In this document: one piece after another, positions 10,525 through 21,199 of the stretch
Position numbering within the stretch: the stretch's first letter is position 1
Layout: each line of letters begins with the position of its first letter
Origin: Axinella damicornis
Taxonomy: Eukaryota > Porifera > Demospongiae > Axinellida > Axinellidae
Reading direction: 5' to 3'
NCBI GenBank assembly: GCA_963931865.1
Contig: OZ007517.1
Coordinates: 6,833,707 to 6,897,706, forward strand
Length of the DNA: 64,000 nucleotides
Notes under the pieces: model-generated
What the model was told of the DNA's origin: nothing
Database searches by the model: none
The model's input: the letters and a program-made list of their open reading frames with translations, nothing else
Translations under genes and position numbers: made by a program

Positions 10525-13107
10525 CTACACTTAGTGCAACTCACTGACCCGAACAGCCTTTGATCTTTGAAAAGTGTGCATTATCTAGATAATGCACACT
10601 AAATTGTGCATTAAGCGATTTAATGCTCCGTCATGTGATCAATTCTGAGGCGTCTGATTCGTTGATGGTCACGTGAGTAGCACTAATTACATTTACCTGT
10701 TATCTTCAATCCCAAGCGGGTTTCTGGACTCAGGAGCATCATCTTCTGCATCAATTTGGAGTAACCGGGTCGTTTCTTGACACTCTCCTCCCACTCACTT
10801 AGGTATCCGAGAAACGACTCTTTCAACCACTGAAAATGTAAAGTACAACAATAACTTAAGAAGATAGTTACAGCACATTACACTCTTACCTTTAACCGGA
10901 AATCGTGTGCAGACCTGTAAGGCACTTTGAAGACCTTCCGCTTTTGACGACCAGTTGTGAAATAGTTGACATTCAGGCAGTCAAAAACTTGTCGAACATC
11001 TCGACAAATCTCACTGTCTCCGTCACTTTATCTCCCCCAGTCAACTTCATTGCAGATGCCACAGATGCACTGAGGACCTAATTTCACACATACATGGTCA
11101 GTGGTCACTCAAAGTCACAATCATGTAATAACTAGATGTACTACCTACAGCAAATATAGTCTGAACTCACTTGCGCAGCTAAATCAACCCGCATTTTAGA
11201 AAATGATGTAAGATGTATGTGCTCCCACTTGAGCTTGGGGACCAGGGAAAGTCCAGGGGCCTCCCTGATTGCACCACTGTCTCGTTTGTACAGGTCCATC
11301 AAGTGTTCCCACTTGATCTCTTTACCATTGCACTGTAAAAAGAAAGGCATTAATAACACCTGCATGTGAACACAGAAGAAGCAAAATTACTCACCCATAG
11401 CTGTCGTTTCATATTATGCCAGGCATTTCGCACAGTCTTGAGCAGGTGTGGTGGGTCCGAGAAGAAGTACACAAATCGCTCAGTAGCAAATGGGTTGACA
11501 ACCTTGTGTACAAGCTCCTTTCCTGTCTGATGAAGCTTGAAGAGGCGGCGGTTCACGGATGCCCCATCGCAGGTTAAAGCCATCACCTTTAGCCCACATC
11601 GCTCGAGCCTTTCAACAGCTTCCCAGAAGGGATCGAACAGGAGGTCCCCTGTAACAGAAGCACAGGGGAACTGTGCATATGGAAACTGTAGGTGTGTGAA
11701 CAACCCCCTCACCATCAACACTACAATCGAATTCGCCAGTGGTTCGTGCTCGCATGTGCTACTTTCCACCTGTCGCTCAAATTGAATGAGGCGGTTATTC
11801 GTTTCTCCCAGATTGACGAACCCAACCAGCTCCCCACTGTGCTTATCGTACACGAGGTCTTCCTTTATGTGCATCTCATCCATGACCAAGACTACATACT
11901 TTTGAAACTCTTCGCATGTCGACAGCTTCGCTGCTTCAATCAACTGCTCGTCAACGTCAGCTAAAAAGCCAGGTAGCGCACGCACATAGTGTGTATAATC
12001 TCGGAGGGTACGCTGCGATGGAAGCTTGACACAGTCAGACGAACGTAGCGCTTCGTACGCACCACTGGAAAGGTGCCTCAAATAGATGCACCATTTGATC
12101 ATCAACGGATGCCACCTCATTGATCGTGAATCCTTGACAGAGGAGGCTTGCTGTTGCTGTTCCCAAAACAGCTGCTGAAATGAGCCATCAGGGAACAAAT
12201 CTGTAGCTTTCTTGGCACTTTCATTAACAATGGTCTTCAAATCGGAGTGAGTTGCCTCGTCCACAACAATTCCATCTTTTTCAATGGCTTGCGAGATGCG
12301 TTGTTTAACTCGCTCAAGCTGCTGCTTCATCTGGTGAGTTGCTTGATGCATGTTATGAAGACGATCGATTTTCTCAGGAGTGGACAGCTTGCTGAAGTTG
12401 GTGTGGCTGCTTGGTTTCACCCTATCGCTTGCGGACTCTCTCTGGTGCCGATTCAGCATGCTGTTCAGAGACTTCCGGTGATGTTCACACTTCTTACAGC
12501 GGATGCCTGCTTTCTCACCCAATACAAGCTCACAACTACTATGCTGAATGGTGCTGAATCCAAGAGTGCTAGATTCCGTCGACGCCACAACCTGCGTTCC
12601 TGTATGCATACATGTGATAGAAATTGAAGTTCATTATTTACTGTACAACTATTATGACAAACACTGATAACCAACCTGAAGAGTCCATGAAATGTCCTTT
12701 GCGGGCAGTGTGCAGGCCCGCATACTTAACATCAGGGTTGCCACAGCACAGTTTCGCTGTGTCAACCCTCTCCATCATTTCTGACACTCTGGATGCTGCA
12801 GAACATATGAAGAAGGCATATAACACACAACACACGCACACACCAGTGGCAGATTTAGGCACACATGCACACACACCTGTGTTCAAAATGGCTGGAATAT
12901 CTGCAAGCAGTGTGGTCTGGTTAGACTCCACCTGCCGACGTAGTAGAAGAGTGTCCATGTGAAATCGTCGAAGATCCTCAGACTGCACTTGACAGAACAC
13001 GAGTCGTGCAATCCTGATGTTAGCTTGCAGAATGCAATGTAACCACCAGCATCAGGGGAATTGTCAATCCACCCTGAAATAGAGAACCAAAACACACAGA
13101 CAATGAT

Positions 13108-13235
13108 GGGATATTGTGGGGCGAGCCTGAGCGAGTACAGTTGTCGAATGTGTATGGAGCAGTTGCATGCGCATGTGTTCCTACATGGAGCAGATGCATG
13201 TGCATGACTGTCAGCGCATGTCATCAGAATACATG
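13108..13235 (-). repeat. Fragment of the GGGGCGAGCCTGAGCGAG element, in an intron
   Basis: This is the inverse of about 7920-7995: GTGGGGCGAGCCTGAGCGAG, then a stretch with GGAGCAGTTGCATG and CATGTGCATGACTGTCAG. It lies in the transposase intron between exons ending at 13,277 and starting at 13,073. Confidence 0.65.
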
Positions 13236-14028
13236 ACCTGAAAACGGTTCAAATTGCAACATCACAAAATGCCAACCTTGAGAGATAACCTTGGCAGCAA
13301 CGAGTCTCGACTTCAGTGTCGTGAGGGAATTGGCTGGAGAATCCAAGAACGCCTCAAGAGGTATAGACACACTGAACGACAGGAGCTCGATTGGTAGTGA
13401 AATCTTTAAAACTGAATCTGCATCATTAGATACAAGGAGAGTGTAAGGTTTGTTCCTCTTGCTATACTTCTTCCTCTCGGAATTCTTTTTGCTACAGAGA
13501 CGAAACCTCCTATGCCCACTTCTGCATAAATGGCTCATCCTATGGTAAGAGCGAAAAATGAGGTCAGTAAAACTGGATGTTACTGACCACTTGTACAACT
13601 TAGAGCTTAGATGAAAGTTCCATTCCACTGTATGGGGACAGACCTATCAGCCCAAGAACATTAAACGACTATAAATGTAATGTAGAAGGCAGGAGGCACC
13701 CACAAACTTCAGTATAATCCGCCATAAGTGTGGGAGTCTTTTTCACACTATCAGGCCCCAGCAATGGAACAATTTCGACCCCCCGCACTTGAAAATGTTA
13801 CTGTTCCACGCAAAAATTACTTGTCTACACGCTTACAACAATAGATACATGTCTAGAGGCTTCCAAGCCCAGCAGTACACCCACAAAGCTTTGCATCATC
13901 TCATAACACGCTTCAATCGCACCACTGTACACGGAACAACTGTCCCATCATGACCCCATGCGTACTAGAATACAACTCAGCAACTACAGTATTACCTTAG
14001 TTGCCAGCCTGGCCACTTTTTTCCGTCT

Positions 14029-14304
14029 TCACTCTCTTGCCCGCTTCTTGATGTCTCTTCTTCTCACGTCAACTGTGGCTAGGTCGTCGAAACACAGCTG
14101 CTGAACCGCGCGAAATTCCTTCACCGCTTCAATATTGCGGGTAGTTAGCGCACGTGATCCGTTTCCAATCCCGTACCGTTCCGCAGCTATATTATCTATG
14201 TTTGGTCTCACCGTCGGCTCGACTGCTCCGGTTTTCATTGCCAGTATACCGCTCTTAAGGAAGCCACACGAAGATTCAGACCAAACTGTCGTCATCGCTG
14301 TCAT
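14029..14304 (-). CDS. Likely 5' coding exon of the P-like transposase
   Basis: An open minus-strand frame of about 90 residues includes RPNIDNIAAERYGIGNGSRA, then EAVKEFRAVQQLCFDDL and a basic RRRDIKKRARE end. It lies between the transposon 5' terminus and the first well-supported transposase exon. Its DNA shares the CATAGATAATATAGCTGCGG block with the other end of the transposon, so part of the frame coincides with a subterminal inverted repeat. The true start codon and the splice to 13,627 were not resolved. The 13,630-14,020 interval shows nothing else I can support. The assignment rests on position and open frame only. Confidence 0.35.
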   Translation of the reverse strand: MTAMTTVWSESSCGFLKSGILAMKTGAVEPTVRPNIDNIAAERYGIGNGSRALTTRNIEAVKEFRAVQQLCFDDLATVDVRRRDIKKRARE

Positions 14305-15129
14305 TCACTGACACTTACATGCCAAAACTCATCGTGCTGGCTAAGTTGCGAGTGCTGTAACAATGTCTTGTCTTCCCTTGGCTGCCATTGCTCGCGATCG
14401 ACTGAGCGTGGTTGCCATGTGGCATGTGCGTTAGTTGGAATGAATTGCGATACTTAGCTTGTGCTACGGTGAGTCACAACTGGGTTTGCAACGGCTACCA
14501 GGAGTGCAGTTGCCCCTCGAATCCATATATATGGCAATTATTGAGTGCATATCTTTCATATAATATAGCATATTATGCTGTTCCAGTTTCGGTCAGTTGT
14601 TGGATGTACATGTATATATGTGACAGTTGTGTGAGCTGTATGCTACTGGATACCAATCCAACCCACTACCCAATATATCGATATATCAAATTAAGTTCAC
14701 AATAATCGATATATGAACTTGGATTTCCCTACTCGACCCATGGCTAGCCTTGTTCCCAGTCCTTCTACACCTCCAGTGTTTGATCGCTTACAATATACAA
14801 AAACAGAGGAAGATGGCCTGAGGAATCTTACCACGTTTACTGAGTACGTGATCTGTGGCATGGCATAGTAGTAATGATGTCACAGATTCCAGATGCAATA
14901 TGGCATATGATATTATATTCGCATTCTCATCCACAGTTGCAGAGGAGCTAGAGAACCGAAACAAGTTCCAGAGAAGAGGTAAGTCCTATATTGGTACAAA
15001 GCATAACCGCAGATGGATGGCTATGATACAATTAAATGGGTAGAAGTATATATCCTTTAGTCTGATACTGAAAGCATTGCTGGGCTATCCCAAGTTGCAG
15101 ATGAGCAAACACCAGACAAACTTTGTAAG

Positions 15130-15524
15130 GTGGCCAGGTTCTTAGGATTGGCCTACAGAGATTCTGACTACACCGCCATGATCGCTATCATGTACTGACC
15201 TAAACGTAAAAAGTTGATGCTGTACCTCACCTTGGTGGTGCAGATATGAGCGCTTTTGTCTCGCCATTGGCCGCCATTGCTCGAGCGCTCTCTTCGAATT
15301 CCGGTGGCATTACCGTTCTTAGGAAAGGCTGACCACACAGCCGTGATCGCTGACACTTACATGCCGAAACTCACCGTGCTGGCTAAGTTGTGAGTGCTGT
15401 AATAATGTCTTGTCCTCCTTTTGGTCACCATTGCTCGCGTGATCGACTGAGCGTGGTTGCCACGTGGCATGTGCGTTGCAACTGGGGTTGCAACGCGGCT
15501 ACAAGGAGTGCGGTCGCCCCTCGA
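15130..15524 (-). mobile_element. Short derivative of the P-like transposon, truncated 3' end
   Basis: On the minus strand it begins TCGAGGGGCGACCGCACTCC and carries the same blocks as 2621-3661: the GCACATGCCACGTGGCAACC segment, the GTGAGTTTCGGCATGTAAGT segment, and the GGTGAGGTACAGCATC segment. It stops before the terminal TACCAGGAGTG, so it is truncated. Confidence 0.7.
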
Positions 15525-15700
15525 TACATAATAATAATATGCGGTTACATACCAATATCTAAAAATAGTATATCCGGTGGCCGCATTTGGTTTTCATTGT
15601 GAATACGATAGTTGCATGCCCTCTTCCCGTTAGGGTTGATGCGCCCTTGGTAATAGGGATGGTTGAACCCCGGGTAGATGAAGTTTGTAACACCTGCGAT

Positions 15701-16260
15701 TAGAGCTGCAACGATACCCTTCAGTACTGTATCGATTATCGGTCAGATTCTAATCGCGATATATCGATATATATCGGTTATGAGAGCCAGTGGTTGTGTG
15801 CGACATAGCGCTAGCTAGCGCTATAGTGCGGCTTCCAATGTCACCTGCTTGCATGTACTACTCGACGACTCACTCCGTGATTTCCTGCTGGCCTTCAAAT
15901 AGTAAAGTAACAAACGACATCCTTCATTTTGGTTATCGCTCCCGAGCAGTCGCCAGGAAACAAAAGTAGCTAGCGCCACACCCGACTTTTCGCTCCGCAT
16001 TTAGCCATCACTCTCACCACAGATCGATAAGCTAGCTACAATAACTTCAAACTACAGTATAGTAACTAGCAAAAACCAGCTGTAACACGCAAAGTAGCTG
16101 AAACACGTACACGCAAACGAGCTGTAATAATTTTTACCACGAGGTTCAGCACGTGCCTTCACGTACGTGATATATCAATTTTCGCGTTAGCTGACGATTA
16201 TTGTATCGCTTGACCTATCATCGCGATGTATCGCGATATCGATATATCGTTGCAGCTCTA
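15701..16260. mobile_element. hAT-type MITE with 8-bp TSD and empty site
   Basis: Ends TAGAGCTGCAACGATA and ATATCGTTGCAGCTCTA are inverses, a typical hAT-type terminus. The target duplication CCTGCGAT is perfect at 15,693-15,700 and 16,261-16,268. The duplicated segment has the uninterrupted site CCTACGAT at 59,985-59,992. The interior has further inverse blocks (ATCGATATATCG) and no gene. Confidence 0.9.
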
Positions 16261-16277
16261 CCTGCGATGCCTCAGAG

Positions 16278-16702
16278 TAGCCTTGTTCCCAAGTCTACCC
16301 CGTTTTCTATTCATCGGTTTACATTGACAATAATACGCGGATGCGGAAGAGCAGCGAAGAACGGGGAAGGCCTGGTATCGTTCATCACATGAGTGTCATC
16401 AGGTTGATGTGAGGAGGACGTAGGGGGGCCGGGCCCATAGTCATTTCAACAGGTCCTCAAGCAGTTCATCATCCAGTCGGCTCGGTTCGAACGCTACGCA
16501 GCTAGTCAAAACTCCCAGACGATCTACACAAGTTCGTCAGCCAGTTGTAAACTCATTTGTGGTTGGGCCTCACATGTCCACCTGACATCAATCACATGAT
16601 GGATATAATACCAGGTCTTCTCTGTTTCCATGCGCCACTCTTCCACATCATTGTATTATTGCTAACGCAAACCAAATTGGGGTAGGCCTGGGAACGAGGC
16701 TA
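16278..16702. mobile_element. TAGCCTNG-family element, perfect 9-bp TSD
   Basis: It starts TAGCCTTGTTCCCAAGTCTA and ends TAGGCCTGGGAACGAGGCTA. GCCTCAGAG flanks it at 16,269-16,277 and 16,703-16,711. The left part is also present in the second duplication copy (from about 60,003), so the insertion predates the duplication. That other copy has lost its right end. Confidence 0.9.
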
Positions 16703-17292
16703 GCCTCAGAGCATATCCAAGGTACATGTACATGTAACATCTGAACCTGGGATTTCTGGTCCAAGTAGCTTCACTTGCTACATGAGCAATCTGGTGCGTG
16801 CCGGGCAGCTCTCTGTACAGAGTTGCTGCTCCAGGACTGTCAGCCACATGTTGCTGCCCGATTCTGTCTGCTTCAGCTGCTGCTCCTGTTGGTGTCAACT
16901 TCAGCTGTAGTTCCCTGATTGGGTCAACTTCAGCCGCTGCTCCCCAACTGAATCCACTTCAGCTGCTGCTCCTCAATTGCATCTGCTTCAGCTATCCTAC
17001 TTCTGTAAAGTCCTGTGTGGTTGGGTGTATCCATGCCCAGTGTATCAGCTCGCACACCAACCGCGAGCTAATACACTGGGCGCAGCTATCTTACTGCTCC
17101 CGATTGTGTCTGTTTCGTGTGCTGCTCCCTGACTGAACACTCCGACTGCATCCCTTTCAGCGCCCAGCCACGTTCTGAAAGGTTCCAACCCCTGCCTGAC
17201 GTTCTCGAGCATTCTTAGCCGAGTTCAAGGTTCTGAGTATATTTAGTAGGTACAGTACGAAGGTCGCGCATCTAGGCCATGCAACCCCCATA

Positions 17293-17765
17293 CCGTAGGC
17301 GCTCTAATTATGCATCGCTCAAAAAATTATTCTTTTTGAAATGCAACCCAACAATAGAAATTCGGTCAGCCAAACGGCTACGAACTTCGATGCATGATTA
17401 GAAACACCTCGCTAGGTACTAAAGTCAGACGAGTGTAGACAAGGCTATTGCATCGCTGTCGCTGCCTTTTCTCCTACATGGGGATTCCGTATCCTGGGGC
17501 ACAGAAGTGAGTTGCTGTCTCATACCCTCACTGATGTCCCAGCCGTATCGCAACCGTGTCTTTATACGTTCACAGGCAGTGATGTGATGAAGCCTCTTCG
17601 CCGTTCAACGGTACTGTGTGCGCTTCGAGCTAGCTGCCATGCTGCCGTTATAATTGCGTTACGCATATTAGTCCCCGGAGTGTGACACATTATTGGAAAT
17701 TATCGGTTTGGGATATTGAATTTTGACGCAGAATTAGAAAGGATGCATAATTAGAGCGCCTACGG
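17293..17765. mobile_element. TA-flanked MITE with 24-bp perfect inverted ends
   Basis: CCGTAGGCGCTCTAATTATG at 17,293 and its exact inverse ending at 17,765 form 24-bp perfect terminal repeats. TA flanks both sides (17,291-17,292 and 17,766-17,767), as in Tc1/mariner-type insertions. The paralogous segment near 60,690 lacks it. No coding sequence. Confidence 0.88.
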
Positions 17766-17852
17766 TATTCACTACACACACACGCTTATAATCTCCTCTA
17801 TAATCTTATGATACACACAGGAGAAAACCCATTCCTGAGGTTCACCCAGTAA

Positions 17853-17902
17853 TAGTCTTGTTCCAGACCCTCCCTGAAACGCGGAAAGAGGGTCTGGGAA
17901 TA
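17853..17902. mobile_element. 50-bp micro-element inserted in the zinc-finger gene
   Basis: TAGTCTTGTTCCAGACCCTC...GAGGGTCTGGGAATA is a hairpin of the TAGTCTCG family, with the same CTCCC-GAAACGCGGAAAGAG core as the ends of the 20-kb composite. Flanks ACCCAGTAA (17,844-17,852) and ACCCAGTAT (17,903-17,911) match 8 of 9. The paralogous gene has the empty site at 60,789-60,797. Insertion plus duplication adds 59 bp, which shifts the frame and introduces TAA TAG. Confidence 0.88.
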
Positions 17903-19123
17903 ACCCAGTATATAAATCTGCAATCCCACCACCACAGAGTCCACACAGGGGAGAAGCCATTCAAGTGTGAGTTCTGCCCGAAGAGCTTCAAGCGACTTGA
18001 CTATCTGAAATCACACCAACGAGTCCACACAGGAGAGAAGCCATTCCAGTGTGAATTCTGTCACAAGCACTTTGGACAAAGTAGCCATCTTGGACGTCAC
18101 CTTAGGATACACACAGGCGAAAAGCCATTCCTGTGTGAATTCTGTCCCAAGAGGTTCGCCCTATATCAAAATCACCAATCACACCAACGAGTCCACACAG
18201 GAGAGAAGCCATTCCAGTGTGAATTCTGTCACAAGCACTTTAGACAAAGTAGCCATCTTAGACGTCACCTTAGGATACACACAGGCGAAAAGCCATTCCT
18301 GTGTGAATTCTGTCCCAAGAGGTTCGCCATATATCAACATCGCCAATCACACCAACGAGTCCACACAGGAGAGAAGCCATTCCAGTGTGAGTTCTGCCCC
18401 AAGAGGTTCGCCCAATATGGAGGTCGCCAATTACACCAACGAGTCCACACAGGAGAGAAGCCATTCCTGTGTGAGTTCTGTCACAAGCACTTTACACAAA
18501 GTAGCCATCTTAGACGTCACCTTAGGACACACACAGGAGAGAAGCCATTCCAGTGTCAGTTCTGCCACAAACAATTTAGATTTGACTCCGGATTACGTAA
18601 GCATTTGAAGTCAAAGTATCATGCAAGAATGACAGAATTTGTGAAAGGGATAAAAGCATCAGAGCTTAACAAAACACCAAAGTTGTCTGCGGCAGAGTAT
18701 CAGTGTCAACATTGTTCAAAGATTTGCAAATCTGCATCAGGTCTTACAACCCATGAAAGGTCCCACTTTGCTCACACATGCTACTTCTGTGGTAAGGTCT
18801 TTCCCAACAGCAGCGCGGATACCCTTCAAGATCATTTATCAGAGATCCACCCAGACCAAATAGGGAAGCTAACATTTTGCTGTAGATACTGTTTGAAGGG
18901 CTTTCCTACTGACCTAGCCCTGCAAGGTCATGTGAAATCATCTCATAGTACCAGCTCCCCAAAATACATGTGCGAGTGGTGTGGGAGGTCATTCCCCAAA
19001 CAGTATCTTCCTGAGCATTACAGGATTCACCAACAGATTCCCCATAAGTGTGAAATCTGTGACAAGATATACACCACACCCAAGTACCTCAAGAGGCACA
19101 TCAAAAGGTGTCACAAGCACTGA
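17858..19123 (+). CDS. Multi-C2H2 zinc-finger protein, copy 1, N-terminus disrupted
   Basis: The open frame ends at TGA 19,121-19,123 and has 13 C2H2 fingers. Eight are joined by TGEKPF linkers, then a linker ([21 protein letters not shown], with breaks between copies), then five C-terminal fingers including [10 protein letters not shown] and CEWCGRSFP. It is presumably a nuclear DNA-binding regulator, with unknown target. The first array alternates two finger types, [13 protein letters not shown] and CPKRF-xYxxxQSH. The second type lacks the usual leucine at helix position 4. No ATG precedes the fingers in this frame. The paralog's start (ATGATACAC equivalent at 17,808) is cut off by the 50-bp insertion at 17,853, giving stop codons at 17,850-17,855. 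An upstream spliced exon could rescue it (AG at 17,819-17,820), but none was identified. It may be a pseudogene with intact fingers. Confidence 0.8.
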   Translation: MFQTLPETRKEGLGITQYINLQSHHHRVHTGEKPFKCEFCPKSFKRLDYLKSHQRVHTGEKPFQCEFCHKHFGQSSHLGRHLRIHTGEKPFLCEFCPKRFALYQNHQSHQRVHTGEKPFQCEFCHKHFRQSSHLRRHLRIHTGEKPFLCEFCPKRFAIYQHRQSHQRVHTGEKPFQCEFCPKRFAQYGGRQLHQRVHTGEKPFLCEFCHKHFTQSSHLRRHLRTHTGEKPFQCQFCHKQFRFDSGLRKHLKSKYHARMTEFVKGIKASELNKTPKLSAAEYQCQHCSKICKSASGLTTHERSHFAHTCYFCGKVFPNSSADTLQDHLSEIHPDQIGKLTFCCRYCLKGFPTDLALQGHVKSSHSTSSPKYMCEWCGRSFPKQYLPEHYRIHQQIPHKCEICDKIYTTPKYLKRHIKRCHKH

Positions 19124-19364
19124 GCATCACCAAGAACCTTGCACCCAGCGATACCTCATGAAGCACATATGAAGCGATCAACCGCACAGTGATCCTTTAT
19201 CTGATTTTTGTACCTGGATTGATCATTGTGTGTAATTACATTGTGTTCATATTATTATTGTGTTACATACATATATGTCACACTTCACAAGACATCCACT
19301 GTATTTGGTACATGCCTTATCTATCATAAAAAAATTTCTTTCAAAACCTTTGATATGGTCAACA

Positions 19365-20773
19365 GGGGACGCTGTAAAACGTGGACAAGGGACGCTGTCA
19401 AAACGCGGAATACAGAATAACGGAATAGTGGAATAGCGTTTTTATTGACCGGAAATTAAATTTCGAAAATATGCTTTGTTCTTTGCCAACACGGCACTGT
19501 ACTATCATGCATGCATGATCAAGGGAGTTGCACTGCGAGATCGAGCCATGCACTGCTAGCTGTATCTGGACTTACAGAGGAGCTGTGAATACCGGGTAAG
19601 CCGTGAGATGGAGACTGCACTAAAAAAGTGACCTCCTAAAGCTTTCACTACCCATGGGCTGACAACGCAGTGACGAGGTTATTCGTCTTGGCAGTAATTT
19701 GCTTCCACAGCATGTGCGCCGATGTCGCGAGGACAGACAAAGATCCTTCGATCTATATTGAAAGCCTGGCTTTCCTGGATGGCAGAGTCAAACCTTTGTA
19801 GCGTTGCACATACTTTGCTGAGGCACAGCACTTCTCAAACCTCAACTTTTTTAGGGCAACCATCTCGGCGTCTCCCACACGGCTTACCCGGTATTCGCAG
19901 CTCCTCTGTAAGTCCAGATACAGCTAGCAGTGGCTCGATCTCACAGCACAGCTCCCGGATCCCTCGATCATGCATGCATGATACTAGTACAGTGCTCCCA
20001 GCAAAGATAGTACATTTTCGGAAATTTTGATTTTGGAAGTTACAACTAGTTTTTCACACTCAAAAAATCACCATTAAACCACCTGAGAACCCCTTTGGAC
20101 TGGATTTCCAAATTCAATAGAAAAACTAGGGGTCAAAGGGCAGTTTTTTGATTAAATTTACAAAAATTGAACAAAAGGGGCAACATCTCAGGATCTGTAA
20201 GGGGTTAGGATTTTAAACTTGGGCCAGACATACTATAGCATAAGCATGACCTCTCAGAAAAAAATCAGCTCTTAACTACCAGGTTTGTGTGAATGCTGAC
20301 CCTAAAGTATAGGCCCCTCCGGAACTGCTCTAACACCTCTGCTCTCTCAGGACAACAGAATTAAGGATTGAAGAGGGGCTTAAAACCTGCTCCACTTGGG
20401 TCACTACACGTGCATCAAGTTTCAGATCTTAACTCCTAGGTTTAGGGAAATGCCGACCCTAAAGTATTTTGCGTACTCAGTTGACATGTGGAGCCATAGC
20501 TCTGTTGGAATGTCATGTGACTTTATTATTATTTTTTGATTGGTCACAAAATGGTTATGGTACATTTCTATCAACTTATTTTGAACATAGATGATGTCTG
20601 TTCGAAGTTATACACAATTTTCTCAAAGAAACCAAAATGTACTCTCTTTGCTGGGAGCACTGTACACGTGCCGTGTCGGCAAAGAACAAAGCATATTTTC
20701 AAAATTTCATTTCCGGTCAATAAAAGTTATTCCGTTATTCCGCTATTCCGTATTCCGCGTTTTACAGTGTCCC
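19365..20773. mobile_element. Nonautonomous transposon, 8-bp-type TSD, with an internal inverted repeat
   Basis: Ends GGGGACGCTGTAAAACG and CGTTTTACAGTGTCCC are inverses. The next blocks are inverse too (GGAATA, GACCGGAAAT, AAAATATGCTTTGTTCTTTG). Flanks GGTCAACA (19,357-19,364) and AGTCAACA (20,774-20,781) match 7 of 8. The paralog keeps one AGTCAACA at 62,136-62,143. Inside, a ~110-bp inverted pair (19,506-19,612 and 19,875-19,980, containing CTTACAGAGGAGCTG) suggests a second, nested foldback. The right third repeats CCGACCCTAAAGTAT twice. No transposase is visible. Confidence 0.82.
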
Positions 20774-21199
20774 AGTCAACAGTTAAGTCTTTATGACAAC
20801 TTACCATTCATCTTCGAGTGTTTTCCTGCCCAAGAAGACTCCCAGCATCGTGAAAAAGCATTGCAAAAGGGACAAGGCAGCAAAATAAGACTGTCAATGG
20901 CCTAGTCTCCTCAGACACACATGCAGTCACACACAAACCATGCAAGCAGCACGCCCTACAAGTCCAGACTTGAAGCTAGTTGTGAAGTAATGTGTCAGAA
21001 CTCATTCGACGCAGCGAAGGTTTAATGCCTAGCTAATTTTCACAATACTCAATACTTGCATGACTTGATGCTGAAGAAAGTGGTACATGGAATCTGATCC
21101 CTTTGTAGGATGTAAATGAGTCACTACAAAGCTCATCCATGACTGTCAGCTAGCTAATAATCTACTTCGCTGTCACAAGGTTTGTGTACTACTTTAGAA

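Larger units (their letters stand above)
9983..13627 (-). pseudogene. P-element/THAP9-type transposase, multi-exon, frameshifted
   Basis: Exons on the minus strand, inferred from GT-AG sites and frame: 13627-13277, 13073-12877, 12795-12676, 12599-11395, 11332-11171, 11077-10890, 10829-10697, 10286-9983 (stop TAA). The large exon has a CKKC pair, a coiled stretch, then the RNase H-like core: MRWHPLMIKW, LPSQRTLRDY, LVMDEMHIKED (candidate first Asp, about 11,880) and LTCDGASVNRR (second Asp, about 11,568). FFSDPPHLLKTVRNAW matches the P-transposase insertion-domain region. Later exons give WEHLMDLY, KMRVDLAAQ and PLEKFFGCQRQRGR, as in this family. Breaks: a one-base loss near 10,985 in a T run, another near 10,130 in the last exon, and a shift near 13,020. 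Normally it would cut and join DNA in the nucleus. Here it is probably inactive, unless the shifts are sequencing errors in homopolymers. Confidence 0.8.
8416..14520 (-). mobile_element. P-superfamily (THAP9-like) DNA transposon with two convergent genes
   Basis: The transposase reads on the minus strand, so the 5' end is at about 14,520 (TCGAGGGGCAACTGCACTCC on the minus strand). The 3' end is near 8416 (ACGCGGCACAATTTT then TACCAGCAGTGTAA on the minus strand). A second, subterminal inverted repeat is visible: CATAGATAATATAGCTGCGG near 8612 on the plus strand and near 14,200 on the minus strand. Content: the accessory ORF at 8782-9908 (+) and the transposase at 9983-13,627 plus a likely 5' exon (-). 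A 174-bp palindromic MITE lies in one intron. Shorter derivatives are at 2621-3661 and 15,130-15,524. I could not resolve a clean target duplication. The transposase is frameshifted, so this copy should not be autonomous. Confidence 0.75.
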
